Source of the DNA: Pseudolysinimonas_A sp947085045
GTDB taxonomy: Bacteria > Actinomycetota > Actinomycetes > Actinomycetales > Microbacteriaceae
DNA length: 64,000 bases
Assembly (NCBI GenBank): GCA_947085045.1
Contig: CAMTUU010000005.1
Coordinates: forward strand, 1 to 64,000
Reading direction: 5' to 3'
The position numbers were made by a program, and so were the translations under genes. Of this stretch, positions 7,590-16,055 are shown one piece after another (the stretch's first letter is position 1; each line of letters starts with the position of its first letter). The notes beneath the pieces are model-generated. The model was not told the origin of the DNA and ran no database searches. It worked only from the letters and a program-made list of their open reading frames with translations.

Positions 7590-8618
7590 TCAGGAGCGCT
7601 TCGCCCCCACCGCGCCGACGACGAGCAGGGTCACGAGCGCTCCGGCCGCGGCGAAACCGGTGAGCAGCCAGCCGAGCGGGATGCCGAGCAGCGCAACGGG
7701 GACGACGACCGCGTCCTCCGTGCCGGTCGGGGCGTCGGTGGGGCCGTCGACGAACTCCAGGTCGCCGAGGATCTGGCTGTTCGGCTCGGCGAAGGAGAAC
7801 TCATGGACCGTCAGGAAGTCGCCGAATCCGGCCACCTCGGTGTCGGTGACCGGAGCCGCCCAGGACGTGAACGACGCCGCCGGGGTGCCCGTGCCGGTGA
7901 AGGCGATGCGCTGCCGGTGGTCGGCGAAGACGAACAGCCGCAGCGTCTGCGGCGAGGTGGCAGCCCGGGAGAGCACCAGCGGGTAGACCAGCCGGTCGGA
8001 CTCGAAGGTGAAGCGCAGCGGATCGAGCACGCCGTCGAGGGGCGCGTCCCCCGTGAGTTCGAGCGCGACGAAGGACCAGCCGCGATCGATGTAGTCGCCG
8101 AGGAGTGCGGTCACCTCGGGTGACAGCGCGTAGTCGTTGTCGACGAGCCAGGCCTGCAGCCCGGCGGTGTCGGCGGCGGCGAGCGTCGTCGCCTCGAGCG
8201 GACCCAGCTGCACGACATCCAGCACCTCGGGCGGCGCTCCCCCGGACGCGCCGTCACCCGCTGCGCGGAACGACCACCAGTCGTACTCCTCGACTCGGCG
8301 CGGCGTCGTGACGCGCTCGATCGCCGCGAAATCCGCGCGGTCGCCGAGCGACACCGTCGCCGGGGAGGGGGTCGGGACGATCAGTCCCGCCTCGGAATCG
8401 GTGCTGAGCACGGTGAGCTGCAGGTCGATCTGCTCGACCCCGCCCCGCCAGGAGACGATGGCGCGCTCCTCGCCGACGGCGACGTCCGACCGCGGCGCCG
8501 GAGCGACGCCGCACGCACAGGCGGCGGCCGGAACGGCCGGGGCGATGACGGCCCCCGCCGCGAGCACCAGGGCGAGCAGTGCGCGAAGGCCACGGGGCCC
8601 AGCGGCGCGGGAAGTCAC
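7590..8618 (-). CDS. DUF2330 domain membrane-anchored protein
   Basis: The 342-residue protein has a signal peptide (hydrophobic residues about 10-32 ending in AAACACG), an extracellular domain containing VEQIDLQLTVLSTDSEAGLI and PTPSPATVSLGD, and a single C-terminal membrane helix (about residues 310-338) with a basic tail KRS. This layout and the starting CACG/GEERAIVSW motif fit the DUF2330 family, whose function is unknown. Its GTG start overlaps the dxr stop by four bases (GTGA), so it is translationally coupled to the isoprenoid gene. I infer a cell-surface or periplasmic-side role only from topology. Confidence 0.8.
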   Translation of the reverse strand: MTSRAAGPRGLRALLALVLAAGAVIAPAVPAAACACGVAPAPRSDVAVGEERAIVSWRGGVEQIDLQLTVLSTDSEAGLIVPTPSPATVSLGDRADFAAIERVTTPRRVEEYDWWSFRAAGDGASGGAPPEVLDVVQLGPLEATTLAAADTAGLQAWLVDNDYALSPEVTALLGDYIDRGWSFVALELTGDAPLDGVLDPLRFTFESDRLVYPLVLSRAATSPQTLRLFVFADHRQRIAFTGTGTPAASFTSWAAPVTDTEVAGFGDFLTVHEFSFAEPNSQILGDLEFVDGPTDAPTGTEDAVVVPVALLGIPLGWLLTGFAAAGALVTLLVVGAVGAKRS

Positions 8619-9715
8619 TCCGTCAGGATGGCATCCGCCGCGGCCCGTGCCCAGCGCTCGGCCTCGAGCACACCCTCGAGGGTCATCCGCCCGCTCTGCT
8701 GGAAGGACGCGGGATCGTGGGCGTCGACGACCCGCTCGATCGTGTCGACGATCGCGAGGTAGCCGATGCGGCCGGCGTGGAACGCCGCGACGGCCTGCTC
8801 GTTGGCGGCGTTGAACACCGCGGGATAGGTCGCCCCGGCGGTGCCGACGCGCTTGGCGAGGGCCACCGACGGGAAGGCGTCGTCATCGAGCGGCTCGAAC
8901 GTCCAGGACTGCGCCTGGGTCCAGTCGAGCGGGTGCCCGACGCCGGGAACGCGGTGCGGCCAGCGGAGGCCGAGCGAGATCGGCAGGCGCATGTCGGGGG
9001 GGCTCGCCTGCGCGATCGTCGAGCCGTCGGTGAACTCCACCATCGAGTGGATGATCGACTGGGGGTGCACGACCACGTCGATCCGCTCGTACGGCACGTC
9101 GAACAGCAGGTGCGCCTCGATCACCTCGAGGCCCTTGTTCACGAGCGTGGCCGAGTTCGTCGTCACCATCGGCCCCATGTTCCAGGTGGGATGCGCCAGC
9201 GCCTCCGCCGGGGACACGTCGGCGAGCTGCGCCCGGCGGCGGCCGCGGAACGGACCCCCGGATGCCGTCAGCACCAGGCGACGCACCTCCCCGGCCGTGC
9301 CGGAGCGCAGCGCCTGCGCGATCGCCGAATGCTCGGAGTCGACCGGCACGATCTGCCCGGACGCCGCGGCGGCCGTCACCAGCTCGCCGCCGACGATGAG
9401 GCTCTCCTTGTTCGCGAGCGCCAGGGTGGTGCCCGCCTCGAGGGCGGCGAGGGTCGGGCCGAGGCCCACCGAGCCGGTGATCGCGTTGAGCACGACGTCG
9501 GCGGGAGTGTCCCGCACCAGCTGCACGGCCTCGTCGGCGCCGAGGGCGAGGCGGGTGACCCCGGTCGCCGCCGCCTGGGACTCCAGACCGGCCCGATCGG
9601 AGCCCGCGGCGAGACCGACGACCTCGAACAGGTCGGGGTTCGCCGCGATGACCTCGAGCGCCTGGGCGCCGACCGATCCGGTCGACCCGAGGACGAGAAC
9701 CCGACGCGGCGCCAC
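8615..9715 (-). CDS. dxr: 1-deoxy-D-xylulose 5-phosphate reductoisomerase
   Basis: Dxr makes 2-C-methyl-D-erythritol 4-phosphate with NADPH, the committed step of the MEP pathway. The 366-residue protein starts with the nucleotide-binding loop LVLGSTGSVGAQALEVI (residues 7-23), carries LALANKESLIVGGELV and the metal/substrate-binding PVDSEHSAIAQAL, and then the conserved LTASGGPFR loop and NMGPMVTTNSATLVNKGLEV. The GTG at 9715 is chosen because homology begins with VAPRRVLVLG; it starts two bases after the stop of the upstream FKBP gene. The longer open frame upstream is an artefact of GC-rich antisense sequence. Confidence 0.96.
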   Translation of the reverse strand: MAPRRVLVLGSTGSVGAQALEVIAANPDLFEVVGLAAGSDRAGLESQAAATGVTRLALGADEAVQLVRDTPADVVLNAITGSVGLGPTLAALEAGTTLALANKESLIVGGELVTAAAASGQIVPVDSEHSAIAQALRSGTAGEVRRLVLTASGGPFRGRRRAQLADVSPAEALAHPTWNMGPMVTTNSATLVNKGLEVIEAHLLFDVPYERIDVVVHPQSIIHSMVEFTDGSTIAQASPPDMRLPISLGLRWPHRVPGVGHPLDWTQAQSWTFEPLDDDAFPSVALAKRVGTAGATYPAVFNAANEQAVAAFHAGRIGYLAIVDTIERVVDAHDPASFQQSGRMTLEGVLEAERWARAAADAILTE

Positions 9716-9717
9716 GG

Positions 9718-10653
9718 TCAGCCGGCGGCGAGGATGTCGATGAGGAACACGAGCGTGTAGGGCTGGAGCGGGTGATCCTTCTGACCGCCGTAGCCGAGCG
9801 CCGGCGGCATCGTCACGAGCACGCGGGAGCCGACCTTCTGGCCGATGAGCGCCTGGGTGAAGCCCTGCACGAGGCCCTGCACGTTGGGGAACGGCTCCGG
9901 CGCCGGGTTGTCGAAGTTCTGATCGAACACCTCGCCGGTCTCCCACGCGGTGCCCTGGTAGTGCACCGTCACCGGGCCGGTGGGGCCGACGACCGCGCCG
10001 TCGCCCTCTTCCAGCACCGCGATCTCGAGGTCGGTCTTCGGGGCGGTCGACGGCAGGGTGACGGTGGGAGCCTCCGCCGTGCCGCCGATCGCCGGCAGGT
10101 CGGTCGACCACACGTTGTCGCTCAGCACGTCGACGACGAAGACGAGGGTGTCGTCGGCGCCGAGGCCGAGCTGCGTCCCGGCAGCGCCGAAGCCCTCGGC
10201 CCCGGGGATCACCCCGACCGCCCGGCTGCCCACGCCGAGGCAGCCCAGGGTCTTGGCGAAGCCCTCGGCGAGGAGGGCGAGGTCGGCGCGGAACGGGGTG
10301 AGCGGCTCGCCCTCGGCCCAGCCGAAGGTCTCGAGCAGGTCGCCGCTCGTGCCGTTGTAGAGGGCGTAGGCCGCCGACACCAGCTGACCGGGTTCGGCAT
10401 CGTCGCCCTCGACGAGCACCGCGCGCTCCGTCTGGTCGACCGCGAGCCCCGCGGCGAAGTCGACGGTCGGCAGGGCGCCGAAGTCCCCGGTGACCGAGAC
10501 GCTCGCGGCGGCATCGCCGTCGGGAGTCGCGCAGACGTCGACCGACGCGGCACCGGTCGCGGTGGGCTGCGGGGACGGGTCGCCGGCGGAGCAGCCCGCG
10601 AGGACGAGGGCGGAGGCCAGCACGAGCGGCAGAGCGAGAGGCGGTCGGCGCAA
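9718..10653 (-). CDS. FKBP-type peptidyl-prolyl isomerase lipoprotein (two FKBP-like halves)
   Basis: This 311-residue surface lipoprotein has a signal peptide with lipobox LAGC (lipid-modified Cys21). The C-terminal 100 residues form an FKBP domain: VTVHYQGTAWETGEVFDQNF, then GLVQGFTQALIGQKVGSRVL and PPALGYGG. The first half carries a weaker copy of the same fold (GSRAVGVIPGAEGFGAAGTQ, then DDTLVFVVDVL), so the protein looks like a tandem duplication. The likely start is a TTG at 10653 preceded by AAGGAA. It probably catalyses proline isomerisation of exported proteins. It lies 25 bases downstream of a second, related lipoprotein gene and two bases upstream of dxr, so the three are likely co-transcribed. 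Confidence 0.82.
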   Translation of the reverse strand: MRRPPLALPLVLASALVLAGCSAGDPSPQPTATGAASVDVCATPDGDAAASVSVTGDFGALPTVDFAAGLAVDQTERAVLVEGDDAEPGQLVSAAYALYNGTSGDLLETFGWAEGEPLTPFRADLALLAEGFAKTLGCLGVGSRAVGVIPGAEGFGAAGTQLGLGADDTLVFVVDVLSDNVWSTDLPAIGGTAEAPTVTLPSTAPKTDLEIAVLEEGDGAVVGPTGPVTVHYQGTAWETGEVFDQNFDNPAPEPFPNVQGLVQGFTQALIGQKVGSRVLVTMPPALGYGGQKDHPLQPYTLVFLIDILAAG

Positions 10654-10678
10654 CGGAGTTCCTTCGAATGCCGCGGGC

Positions 10679-11662
10679 TCAGGAGGCCGGCGGAGGCGTC
10701 GTGGCGAGGATGTCGACCACGTAGACCACCGTATCCGTCGCGGCGACACCCGAACTGGGAGAGCCCTCGGCGCCGAACCCGTCGCCGGGCGCCACGATCG
10801 CGACGATCCGGGACCCCACGGTCCGCCCGAGGATCGCGGCGTCGACGCCGGGCAGCACGGTGAGCAGCGAGCGGGGCGCATCCCCCCAGGTCTCGTCGAA
10901 CACCGCGCGGGTGCGCCAGTTGACGGCTTGGAGCTGCAGGAGCACCTCGTCCCCGGCCGCGACCACCGGCCCCGCGCCCTCGATCATCACGGCGCTCAGC
11001 GTGACGCCGGGCGGGTCGCCCGCAGGGATCGTCACGGTCGGCCGTCCGTCGGCATCCACGTCGATGTCGAGCGCCGGGAAGTCCGACGGGAGCGCCACCG
11101 CCGTCCCGTCCGCCTGCTGCGGTACGAGAGCGAGCACGTCCACGACGAGCACCAGGTCGTCGCCGGGTCCGATCGCGAGCTCGGGCTGGCCGGCGGAGCC
11201 GAAGGCATCCTCGGCCGGCACCACGCCGACGATCCGACTCCCGGGCGTCGCGCAGAGCATCGTCGCGAGCAGACCCGGCTGCGTGGTGCGCTCGGTGAGC
11301 AGCACCCGGGCGGAGGCGGTACCCGGAGCGCGCTCGCCGCTCGTCGCGTTCATGATCGTGATCGCCGCCTCGACCAGGTCGCCGCGCTCGGCCGGGTCGC
11401 CCGTCCCGGCGATCAGGACGGTGCGCTCGACGCGGTCGACCGAGAACGGGCCGTCCGCGCTGATGACGGGAGCGCTGCCGAGGTCGCCCTCGACGACGAC
11501 GGCGTCGGAGGCCGCGCCCGGCTCCGCGCAGAGCGGACCCGCCGGGGTCGGCGTCGCGGTCGGTCCCCCGAGCACGAGCGGCCGCGCCGCGCAGCCGGCC
11601 AGCACGAGCAGGAGCGCGAGCGCCGGGATCGCGACGAGGATCGGATGGCGCACGGCATCCAT
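10679..11662 (-). CDS. FKBP-like lipoprotein, divergent paralogue
   Basis: The 327-residue protein has a lipoprotein signal peptide (lipobox LAGC, Cys24) and two FKBP-like halves, each ending in a beta-strand of the type DTVVYVVDIL or DDLVLVVDVL preceded by GSRIV and a Gly-Phe-Gly loop. The second half (VVAAGDEVLLQLQAVNWRTR, VFDETWGDAP, GDGFGAEG) is clearly degenerate compared with an active FKBP domain, so isomerase activity is doubtful and a chaperone or binding role is possible. It is 25 bases upstream of the related FKBP gene, suggesting gene duplication, and divergent from gabT. The ATG at 11662 is preceded by GGAGAGG, although the spacing is very short; GTG a few codons upstream is an alternative. 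Confidence 0.7.
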   Translation of the reverse strand: MDAVRHPILVAIPALALLLVLAGCAARPLVLGGPTATPTPAGPLCAEPGAASDAVVVEGDLGSAPVISADGPFSVDRVERTVLIAGTGDPAERGDLVEAAITIMNATSGERAPGTASARVLLTERTTQPGLLATMLCATPGSRIVGVVPAEDAFGSAGQPELAIGPGDDLVLVVDVLALVPQQADGTAVALPSDFPALDIDVDADGRPTVTIPAGDPPGVTLSAVMIEGAGPVVAAGDEVLLQLQAVNWRTRAVFDETWGDAPRSLLTVLPGVDAAILGRTVGSRIVAIVAPGDGFGAEGSPSSGVAATDTVVYVVDILATTPPPAS

Positions 11663-11690
11663 CCTCTCCGACACGGTCCGCGCACCGCCG

Positions 11691-11696
11691 TAGGCT
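11691..11696 (+). promoter_or_regulatory. -10 box of a leaderless gabT promoter
   Basis: TAGGCT is followed by exactly six bases and the ATG of gabT at 11703, with no Shine-Dalgarno sequence. The 40-base divergent region shared with the FKBP-like gene leaves little room for anything else. Confidence 0.6.
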
Positions 11697-11702
11697 GCGG
11701 GT

Positions 11703-13028
11703 ATGGGATTCAGCGTGCCGCAGGAGCGCAAGCTCGTGACAGCCCTCCCCGGCCCGGCGTCCATCGCCCTGCAGGAGCGTCGCGTCGCCTCGGTCAGTCG
11801 GGGGGCGGGAACCCTGGCGAACATCTACATGGACCACGGCGCCGGTGCCATCCTCGTCGACGTCGACGGCAACCAGCTGATCGACCTCGGCTGCGGCATC
11901 GGCGTGACGACGATCGGCCACGCGCACCCGGAGGTCGCGGAGGCCGCCTACGCGCAGGCGCAGAAACTGACCCACACGCTCTTCACCTTGACGCCGTACG
12001 AGAACTACGTGCGCGTGGCCGAGAAGCTGCAGCAGATCACGCCGGGTGACTTCGAGAAGCACTCGATCCTCGTCAACTCCGGCGCCGAAGCCGTCGAGAA
12101 CGCGGTCAAGATCGCCCGCAAGTTCACCGGCCGTCGCGCCATCGTCTCCCTCGACCACGCCTTCCACGGCCGCACCAACCTCACGATGGCGATGACCTAC
12201 CGCCCGTGGCCCGAGCGCGCTGGCATGGGCCCGTTCCCGGGCGAACTGTATTCGGTGCCGATCTCGTACCCGTTCCGCGACGGGCTCTCCGGCGACGAGG
12301 CTGCCGCGAAGACGATCGACTACATCGTCACCCACATCGGGGCGACCGAGGTCGCCGCGTTCTTCGCCGAGCCGATCCAGGGCGACGGCGGCATCATCAT
12401 CCCGGCGCCCGGCTACTTCGCCGCGATCAAGGCGTTCTGCGAGGAGAACGGCATCGTCTTCGTCGCCGACGAGATCCAGGCCGGCATCGCCCGCACCGGC
12501 ACCTGGTACTCGATCGAGCACCACGGCGTCGTGCCCGACCTGGTCACCAGCGCGAAGGGCATCGCCGGCGGCTTCCCGCTCGCGGCGGTCACCGGCAAGG
12601 CGGAGATCATGGATGCCGTCCAGCCCGGCGGCATCGGCGGCACCTTCGGCGGCAACCCGGTCTCGACCGCGGCGGCGCTCAAGGTCTTCGAACTGATCGA
12701 ACGCGACGGCCTCCTCGCCGAGGCGCAGCGGGTCGAGCGCACGCTGCTGGCCCGGATCGGCGACTGGGCGCAGAAGTTCCCGGTCGTCGGCGAGGTGCGC
12801 GGCAAGGGGGCGATGTTCGGCGTCGAACTGGTGAAGCCCGGCACGAAGGACCCGAACCCCGACGCGCTCACGGCGGTGCTGACGCACGCCACCACGAACG
12901 GCGTCATCGCCCTCGACGCCGGGTCGTGGGACTCGGTGCTGCGCATCATGCCGAGCATCGTCATCAGCGAGGAGCTGATCGACGACGCGGCAGGGGTGCT
13001 CGAGGACGCGCTGGCGAAGCTGAGTTGA
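11703..13028 (+). CDS. gabT: 4-aminobutyrate aminotransferase (copy 1)
   Basis: GabT is a PLP-dependent class-III aminotransferase that transfers the amino group of GABA to 2-oxoglutarate, giving succinate semialdehyde. The 441-residue protein has the GITTIGH-like VTTIGHAHPEV near residue 69, NSGAEAVENAVKIAR (125-139), the cofactor Asp in ADEIQAG (Asp256), and the PLP lysine in SAKGIAGGFPLAAVTG (Lys285). Length is normal. It is followed 14 bases later by a membrane protein gene on the same strand and by a second gabT 1.7 kb downstream. With the putrescine aminotransferase and aminobutyraldehyde dehydrogenase at 41-45 kb it completes conversion of putrescine to succinate semialdehyde. Substrate assignment is from family resemblance; other omega-amino acids are possible. 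Confidence 0.88.
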   Translation: MGFSVPQERKLVTALPGPASIALQERRVASVSRGAGTLANIYMDHGAGAILVDVDGNQLIDLGCGIGVTTIGHAHPEVAEAAYAQAQKLTHTLFTLTPYENYVRVAEKLQQITPGDFEKHSILVNSGAEAVENAVKIARKFTGRRAIVSLDHAFHGRTNLTMAMTYRPWPERAGMGPFPGELYSVPISYPFRDGLSGDEAAAKTIDYIVTHIGATEVAAFFAEPIQGDGGIIIPAPGYFAAIKAFCEENGIVFVADEIQAGIARTGTWYSIEHHGVVPDLVTSAKGIAGGFPLAAVTGKAEIMDAVQPGGIGGTFGGNPVSTAAALKVFELIERDGLLAEAQRVERTLLARIGDWAQKFPVVGEVRGKGAMFGVELVKPGTKDPNPDALTAVLTHATTNGVIALDAGSWDSVLRIMPSIVISEELIDDAAGVLEDALAKLS

Positions 13029-13042
13029 CGGGGAGGATCGAC

Positions 13043-14137
13043 ATGAGCGACGGATCGGGGAGGCTGCCCCCGCCCTCCGGGATGCCGATCGGCACGACGC
13101 CGCCGACGCCCCTGATGCCGCCCGTCATCCCCCCGGCGCCGAGGCGGACCCGCATCCGCGCCTGGCCGTTCCTGCTCGGCGGGATGGCGGTCGCGGTGAT
13201 CGCGGCGGTCGGGGTGCTCACCGCAACCTGGACCCTCCCCCGCATCCAGTACTTCAACGACGCCTACATCGCCTGGTCGGAGCCGATCCCCGACGACGTG
13301 GCCGCGATCGCCGGGGCGACCGGCATGAGCGTCGAGGGCGAACTGATCTACCGCGCCTCGACGCCGGCGATCGAGGACGACGACACGTTCAACCAGCACT
13401 GCTCGGTCGAAGGCGGCGCCGTGCTCGGCTGCTACTACGAGGGCAAGGTGTACGTCTACGCGGTCACCGACGAGCGCCTCGCCGGCACCGTCGAGGTCAC
13501 GGCGGCGCACGAGATGCTGCACGCCGCCTACGAGCGTCTGAGCCCCGAGGAGCGGGCGCGCGTCGACGAGCTCGTCGCGGAGGCCGTCGCCGCGATCCCC
13601 GCCGACGACCCCGTCTACGAGGACCTGGCGCTCTACCCGGCCTCGCAGCTCGCCGACGAATGGCACTCCCGCCTCGGCACCGAGTTCGTCGACCTGCCGC
13701 CCGAACTCGCCGAGCACTACGCGGTCTACTTCGACGACCGCTCCAAGGTGATCGACCTCAACGCGCAGGCGAATGCGCTGTTCGACGAACTCCAGGCGCA
13801 GATCGACGCGCTGGTCAGCGAGATCGATGCACTCAGCCCGGCGCTCGACGCCCGAATCGCCGCTTACGAGGCATCCGTCGACGCGTTCAACGCCGACGTC
13901 GAGGCGTTCAACGGGCGCAGCGACTCGGGGTACTACACGAGTCAGGCGCAGTTCGATCGGGACCGCAACGCCCTCGTCGCCCGCGGCGACGCCCTCGACG
14001 CCGAGTACGCGGCGATCGACGAGCAGATCACGTCGTACAACGATCTCGTCGCCCAGCTCACGGCCCTCGACGCCAGCTACGCCGACCTCTACAGCGCACT
14101 GGACTCCACCGACGACCAGGAGACGGTGAACCCTTAG
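13043..14137 (+). CDS. Membrane-anchored protein with an HExxH motif and C-terminal coiled coil
   Basis: I do not recognise a named family. The 364-residue protein has a Pro-rich cytoplasmic tail (1-38), one membrane helix (about 41-62), and an extracellular part with two close cysteines (Cys120, Cys130). Residues 151-166 read EVTAAHEMLHAAYERL, a canonical zinc-protease HExxH signature (His156, Glu157, His160), followed by an acidic helical stretch and ELAEHYAVYF. Residues about 245-350 are Ala/Asp/Leu-rich and look like a coiled coil. It starts 14 bases after gabT with GGGAGGA upstream of the ATG, so it is probably co-transcribed. A metalloprotease role is inference from the motif; a third zinc ligand is not certain (Glu near residue 200 or His around 232 are options). 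Confidence 0.75.
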   Translation: MSDGSGRLPPPSGMPIGTTPPTPLMPPVIPPAPRRTRIRAWPFLLGGMAVAVIAAVGVLTATWTLPRIQYFNDAYIAWSEPIPDDVAAIAGATGMSVEGELIYRASTPAIEDDDTFNQHCSVEGGAVLGCYYEGKVYVYAVTDERLAGTVEVTAAHEMLHAAYERLSPEERARVDELVAEAVAAIPADDPVYEDLALYPASQLADEWHSRLGTEFVDLPPELAEHYAVYFDDRSKVIDLNAQANALFDELQAQIDALVSEIDALSPALDARIAAYEASVDAFNADVEAFNGRSDSGYYTSQAQFDRDRNALVARGDALDAEYAAIDEQITSYNDLVAQLTALDASYADLYSALDSTDDQETVNP

Positions 14138-14637
14138 GCCGTCGCGGGGCGGGAGGCGTCGTCGGGCTCCGGCACCGAGCGCACCGTGGGCTCGTGGCGC
14201 ACCGGGAAGTTCACGCTCGAGGCGATGAAGCACAGCCGGTTCGCCTCGGCGTGCAGGCCCGCCGCGACCTCGGGATCTCCGGCTGAGATCGTCACGACCG
14301 GGCGCAGCAGCACCTCGCGGAAACGCCCGCCGCCGTCCGGCGTGGTGACCAGGGTGCCCTCGGCCGCATCCTCGTACGCCTCCACGACGATCCCGTTCTG
14401 CACGGCGACGTAGAGGTAGCTCAGCAGATGGCACTGGGTGAGCGCCGCGATCAGCATCTCCTCCGGGTTCCAGCGGTCGACATCGCCGTGGAACACCCGC
14501 GCGGCGGAGCCGTGGATCGGGGGCTTGCCGACGACCGAGACGACATGGTCGCGCCCGTAGGCGCGGGTCGCCGAGGTGCCCGTGCCGAGGTTGCCCGTCC
14601 AGGTGAGCGAGGCCAGGAACCGGTGATCGGCATCCAT
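14134..14637 (-). CDS. OsmC family protein
   Basis: OsmC/Ohr-type proteins are small cytoplasmic thiol peroxidases acting on organic hydroperoxides. The 167-residue protein carries the family features: YGRDHVVSVVGKPPIHGSA at the N-terminus, NPEEMLIAALTQCHLLSYLY with the first cysteine (about residue 70), and ANRLCFIASSVNFPVRHEP with the second (about residue 136). The two cysteines that form the redox pair are thus both present. The ATG at 14637 is supported by GGGGAGG just upstream. The gene converges on the HExxH protein gene, with stop codons overlapping by three bases, and is divergent from the second gabT. Confidence 0.85.
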   Translation of the reverse strand: MDADHRFLASLTWTGNLGTGTSATRAYGRDHVVSVVGKPPIHGSAARVFHGDVDRWNPEEMLIAALTQCHLLSYLYVAVQNGIVVEAYEDAAEGTLVTTPDGGGRFREVLLRPVVTISAGDPEVAAGLHAEANRLCFIASSVNFPVRHEPTVRSVPEPDDASRPATA

Positions 14638-14678
14638 CGGCCTCCCCCTCCTCGACGCGACCGGCGCGCACCCGGTTC

Positions 14679-14684
14679 TAAGCT
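14679..14684 (+). promoter_or_regulatory. -10 box of a leaderless promoter for the second gabT
   Basis: TAAGCT is followed by exactly six bases and the ATG at 14691; no Shine-Dalgarno sequence is present. The arrangement is the same as in front of the first gabT. Confidence 0.6.
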
Positions 14685-14690
14685 CGGTCC

Positions 14691-16034
14691 ATGACCGACA
14701 CCCTCGCCCCCACCGTAGTTCCCTCGGAGCGCAAGGTGCTGACCGCGATCCCCGGACCGAAGTCGATCGCCCTGCAGGAGCGTCGCCGGGCCGTCGTGTC
14801 GGACGGCGTGTCCTCCGCCCTCCCGGTCTTCATCGAGCGGGCGCACGGCGCGATCGTCGTGGATGTCGACGGCAACGCGTTCCTCGACCTCGGCGCCGGC
14901 ATCGGCGTCACCACGATCGGCCACACCGACGACGCCGTCGTCGCCGCCGCGCAGGCCCAGCTCGGACAGGTCATCCACACGCTGTTCACCATCACGCCGT
15001 ACGAGGGGTACGTGCGCGTCGCCGAACTGCTCGCGGAGCACACGCCCGGCACGCACGCGAAGAAGACCGTGCTGGTCAACTCCGGCGCCGAAGCCGTCGA
15101 GAACGCCGTCAAGATCGCCCGCAAGTACACCCATCGCCCCGGGATCGCCGTGCTCGAACACGCGTACCACGGCCGCACCAACCTGACGATGGCGATGAAC
15201 TTCAAGGCAATGCCCTACTCGGTGGGCTTCGGACCGTTCGCCGGCGACGTCTACCGCGCCCCGAACTCCTACCCGCTGCACGACGGGCTGTCCGGGGCCG
15301 AGGCCGCCGCCCGCACGATCGGCTACCTCGAGAAAACGGTCGGCGCGAGCGACCTCGCCTGCCTCGTGGTCGAGCCGATCCAGGGCGAGGGCGGTTTCGT
15401 CGTGCCCGCGGACGGCTACCTCCCGGCGCTGCAGGCGTGGTGCACCGCCAACGGCATCGTCTTCATCGCCGACGAGATCCAGTCGGGCATGGCCCGCACC
15501 GGCGCGTACTTCGCCTCCGAGCACTTCGGCCTCGTGCCCGACCTCGTGCTCTCGGCGAAGGGCATCGCCGGCGGCCTCCCCCTCGCCGGGGTCACCGGGC
15601 GGGCGGAGATCATGGATGCCGCCCAGCCGGGCGGTCTCGGCGGCACGTTCGGCGGCAACCCGGTGGCCTGCGCGGCGGCGATCGCGGTGTTCGAGCGCAT
15701 CGAGTCCGAGGGACTCCTCGGCGAGGCCGCCCGCATCGAGCGCGCGCTGAAGCCTGCCCTGGTCGCGCTGCAGGACAAGTACCCGGTGATCGCCGAGGTG
15801 CGCGGCATCGGCGCGATGATCGCGATCGAACTCACCGACCCCACGACCCAGGCGCCGCGCGCCGATGCGGTGTCGGCGATCGCGGCCGAGGCGGCGCAGC
15901 ACGGGCTGCTCGTGCTGACCGCGGGCACCTACGGCAACGTCCTGCGCTTCCTGCCGAGTCTCGCGATCACCGACGCGCAGCTCGCCGACGCCCTCGAGGT
16001 GCTCGACGCCTGCTTCGCGGCGCTGCCCGCCTGA
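14691..16034 (+). CDS. gabT: 4-aminobutyrate aminotransferase (copy 2)
   Basis: This 447-residue class-III PLP aminotransferase is a close paralogue of the gene at 11703: both share ALQERR near the N-terminus, VTTIGH, NSGAEAVENAVKIARK, HGRTNLTMAM and GGTFGGNPV. The cofactor Asp is Asp261 (ADEIQSG) and the PLP lysine Lys290 (SAKGIAGGLPLAGVTG). Differences lie mainly in the substrate-side segments, for example the MYR/YRPWP region and the last 60 residues, so the two enzymes may prefer different omega-amino acids. It is a single-gene unit, converging on the quinone-oxidoreductase-like gene 21 bases downstream. Confidence 0.86.
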   Translation: MTDTLAPTVVPSERKVLTAIPGPKSIALQERRRAVVSDGVSSALPVFIERAHGAIVVDVDGNAFLDLGAGIGVTTIGHTDDAVVAAAQAQLGQVIHTLFTITPYEGYVRVAELLAEHTPGTHAKKTVLVNSGAEAVENAVKIARKYTHRPGIAVLEHAYHGRTNLTMAMNFKAMPYSVGFGPFAGDVYRAPNSYPLHDGLSGAEAAARTIGYLEKTVGASDLACLVVEPIQGEGGFVVPADGYLPALQAWCTANGIVFIADEIQSGMARTGAYFASEHFGLVPDLVLSAKGIAGGLPLAGVTGRAEIMDAAQPGGLGGTFGGNPVACAAAIAVFERIESEGLLGEAARIERALKPALVALQDKYPVIAEVRGIGAMIAIELTDPTTQAPRADAVSAIAAEAAQHGLLVLTAGTYGNVLRFLPSLAITDAQLADALEVLDACFAALPA

Positions 16035-16055
16035 CCCCGGCGCCGCCGGACCCGG

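Noticed and set aside
10209..12887. 892-residue minus-strand open frame over gabT and the FKBP genes
   Set aside because: Antisense to gabT and out of frame with the two lipoproteins; composition is shadow-like.
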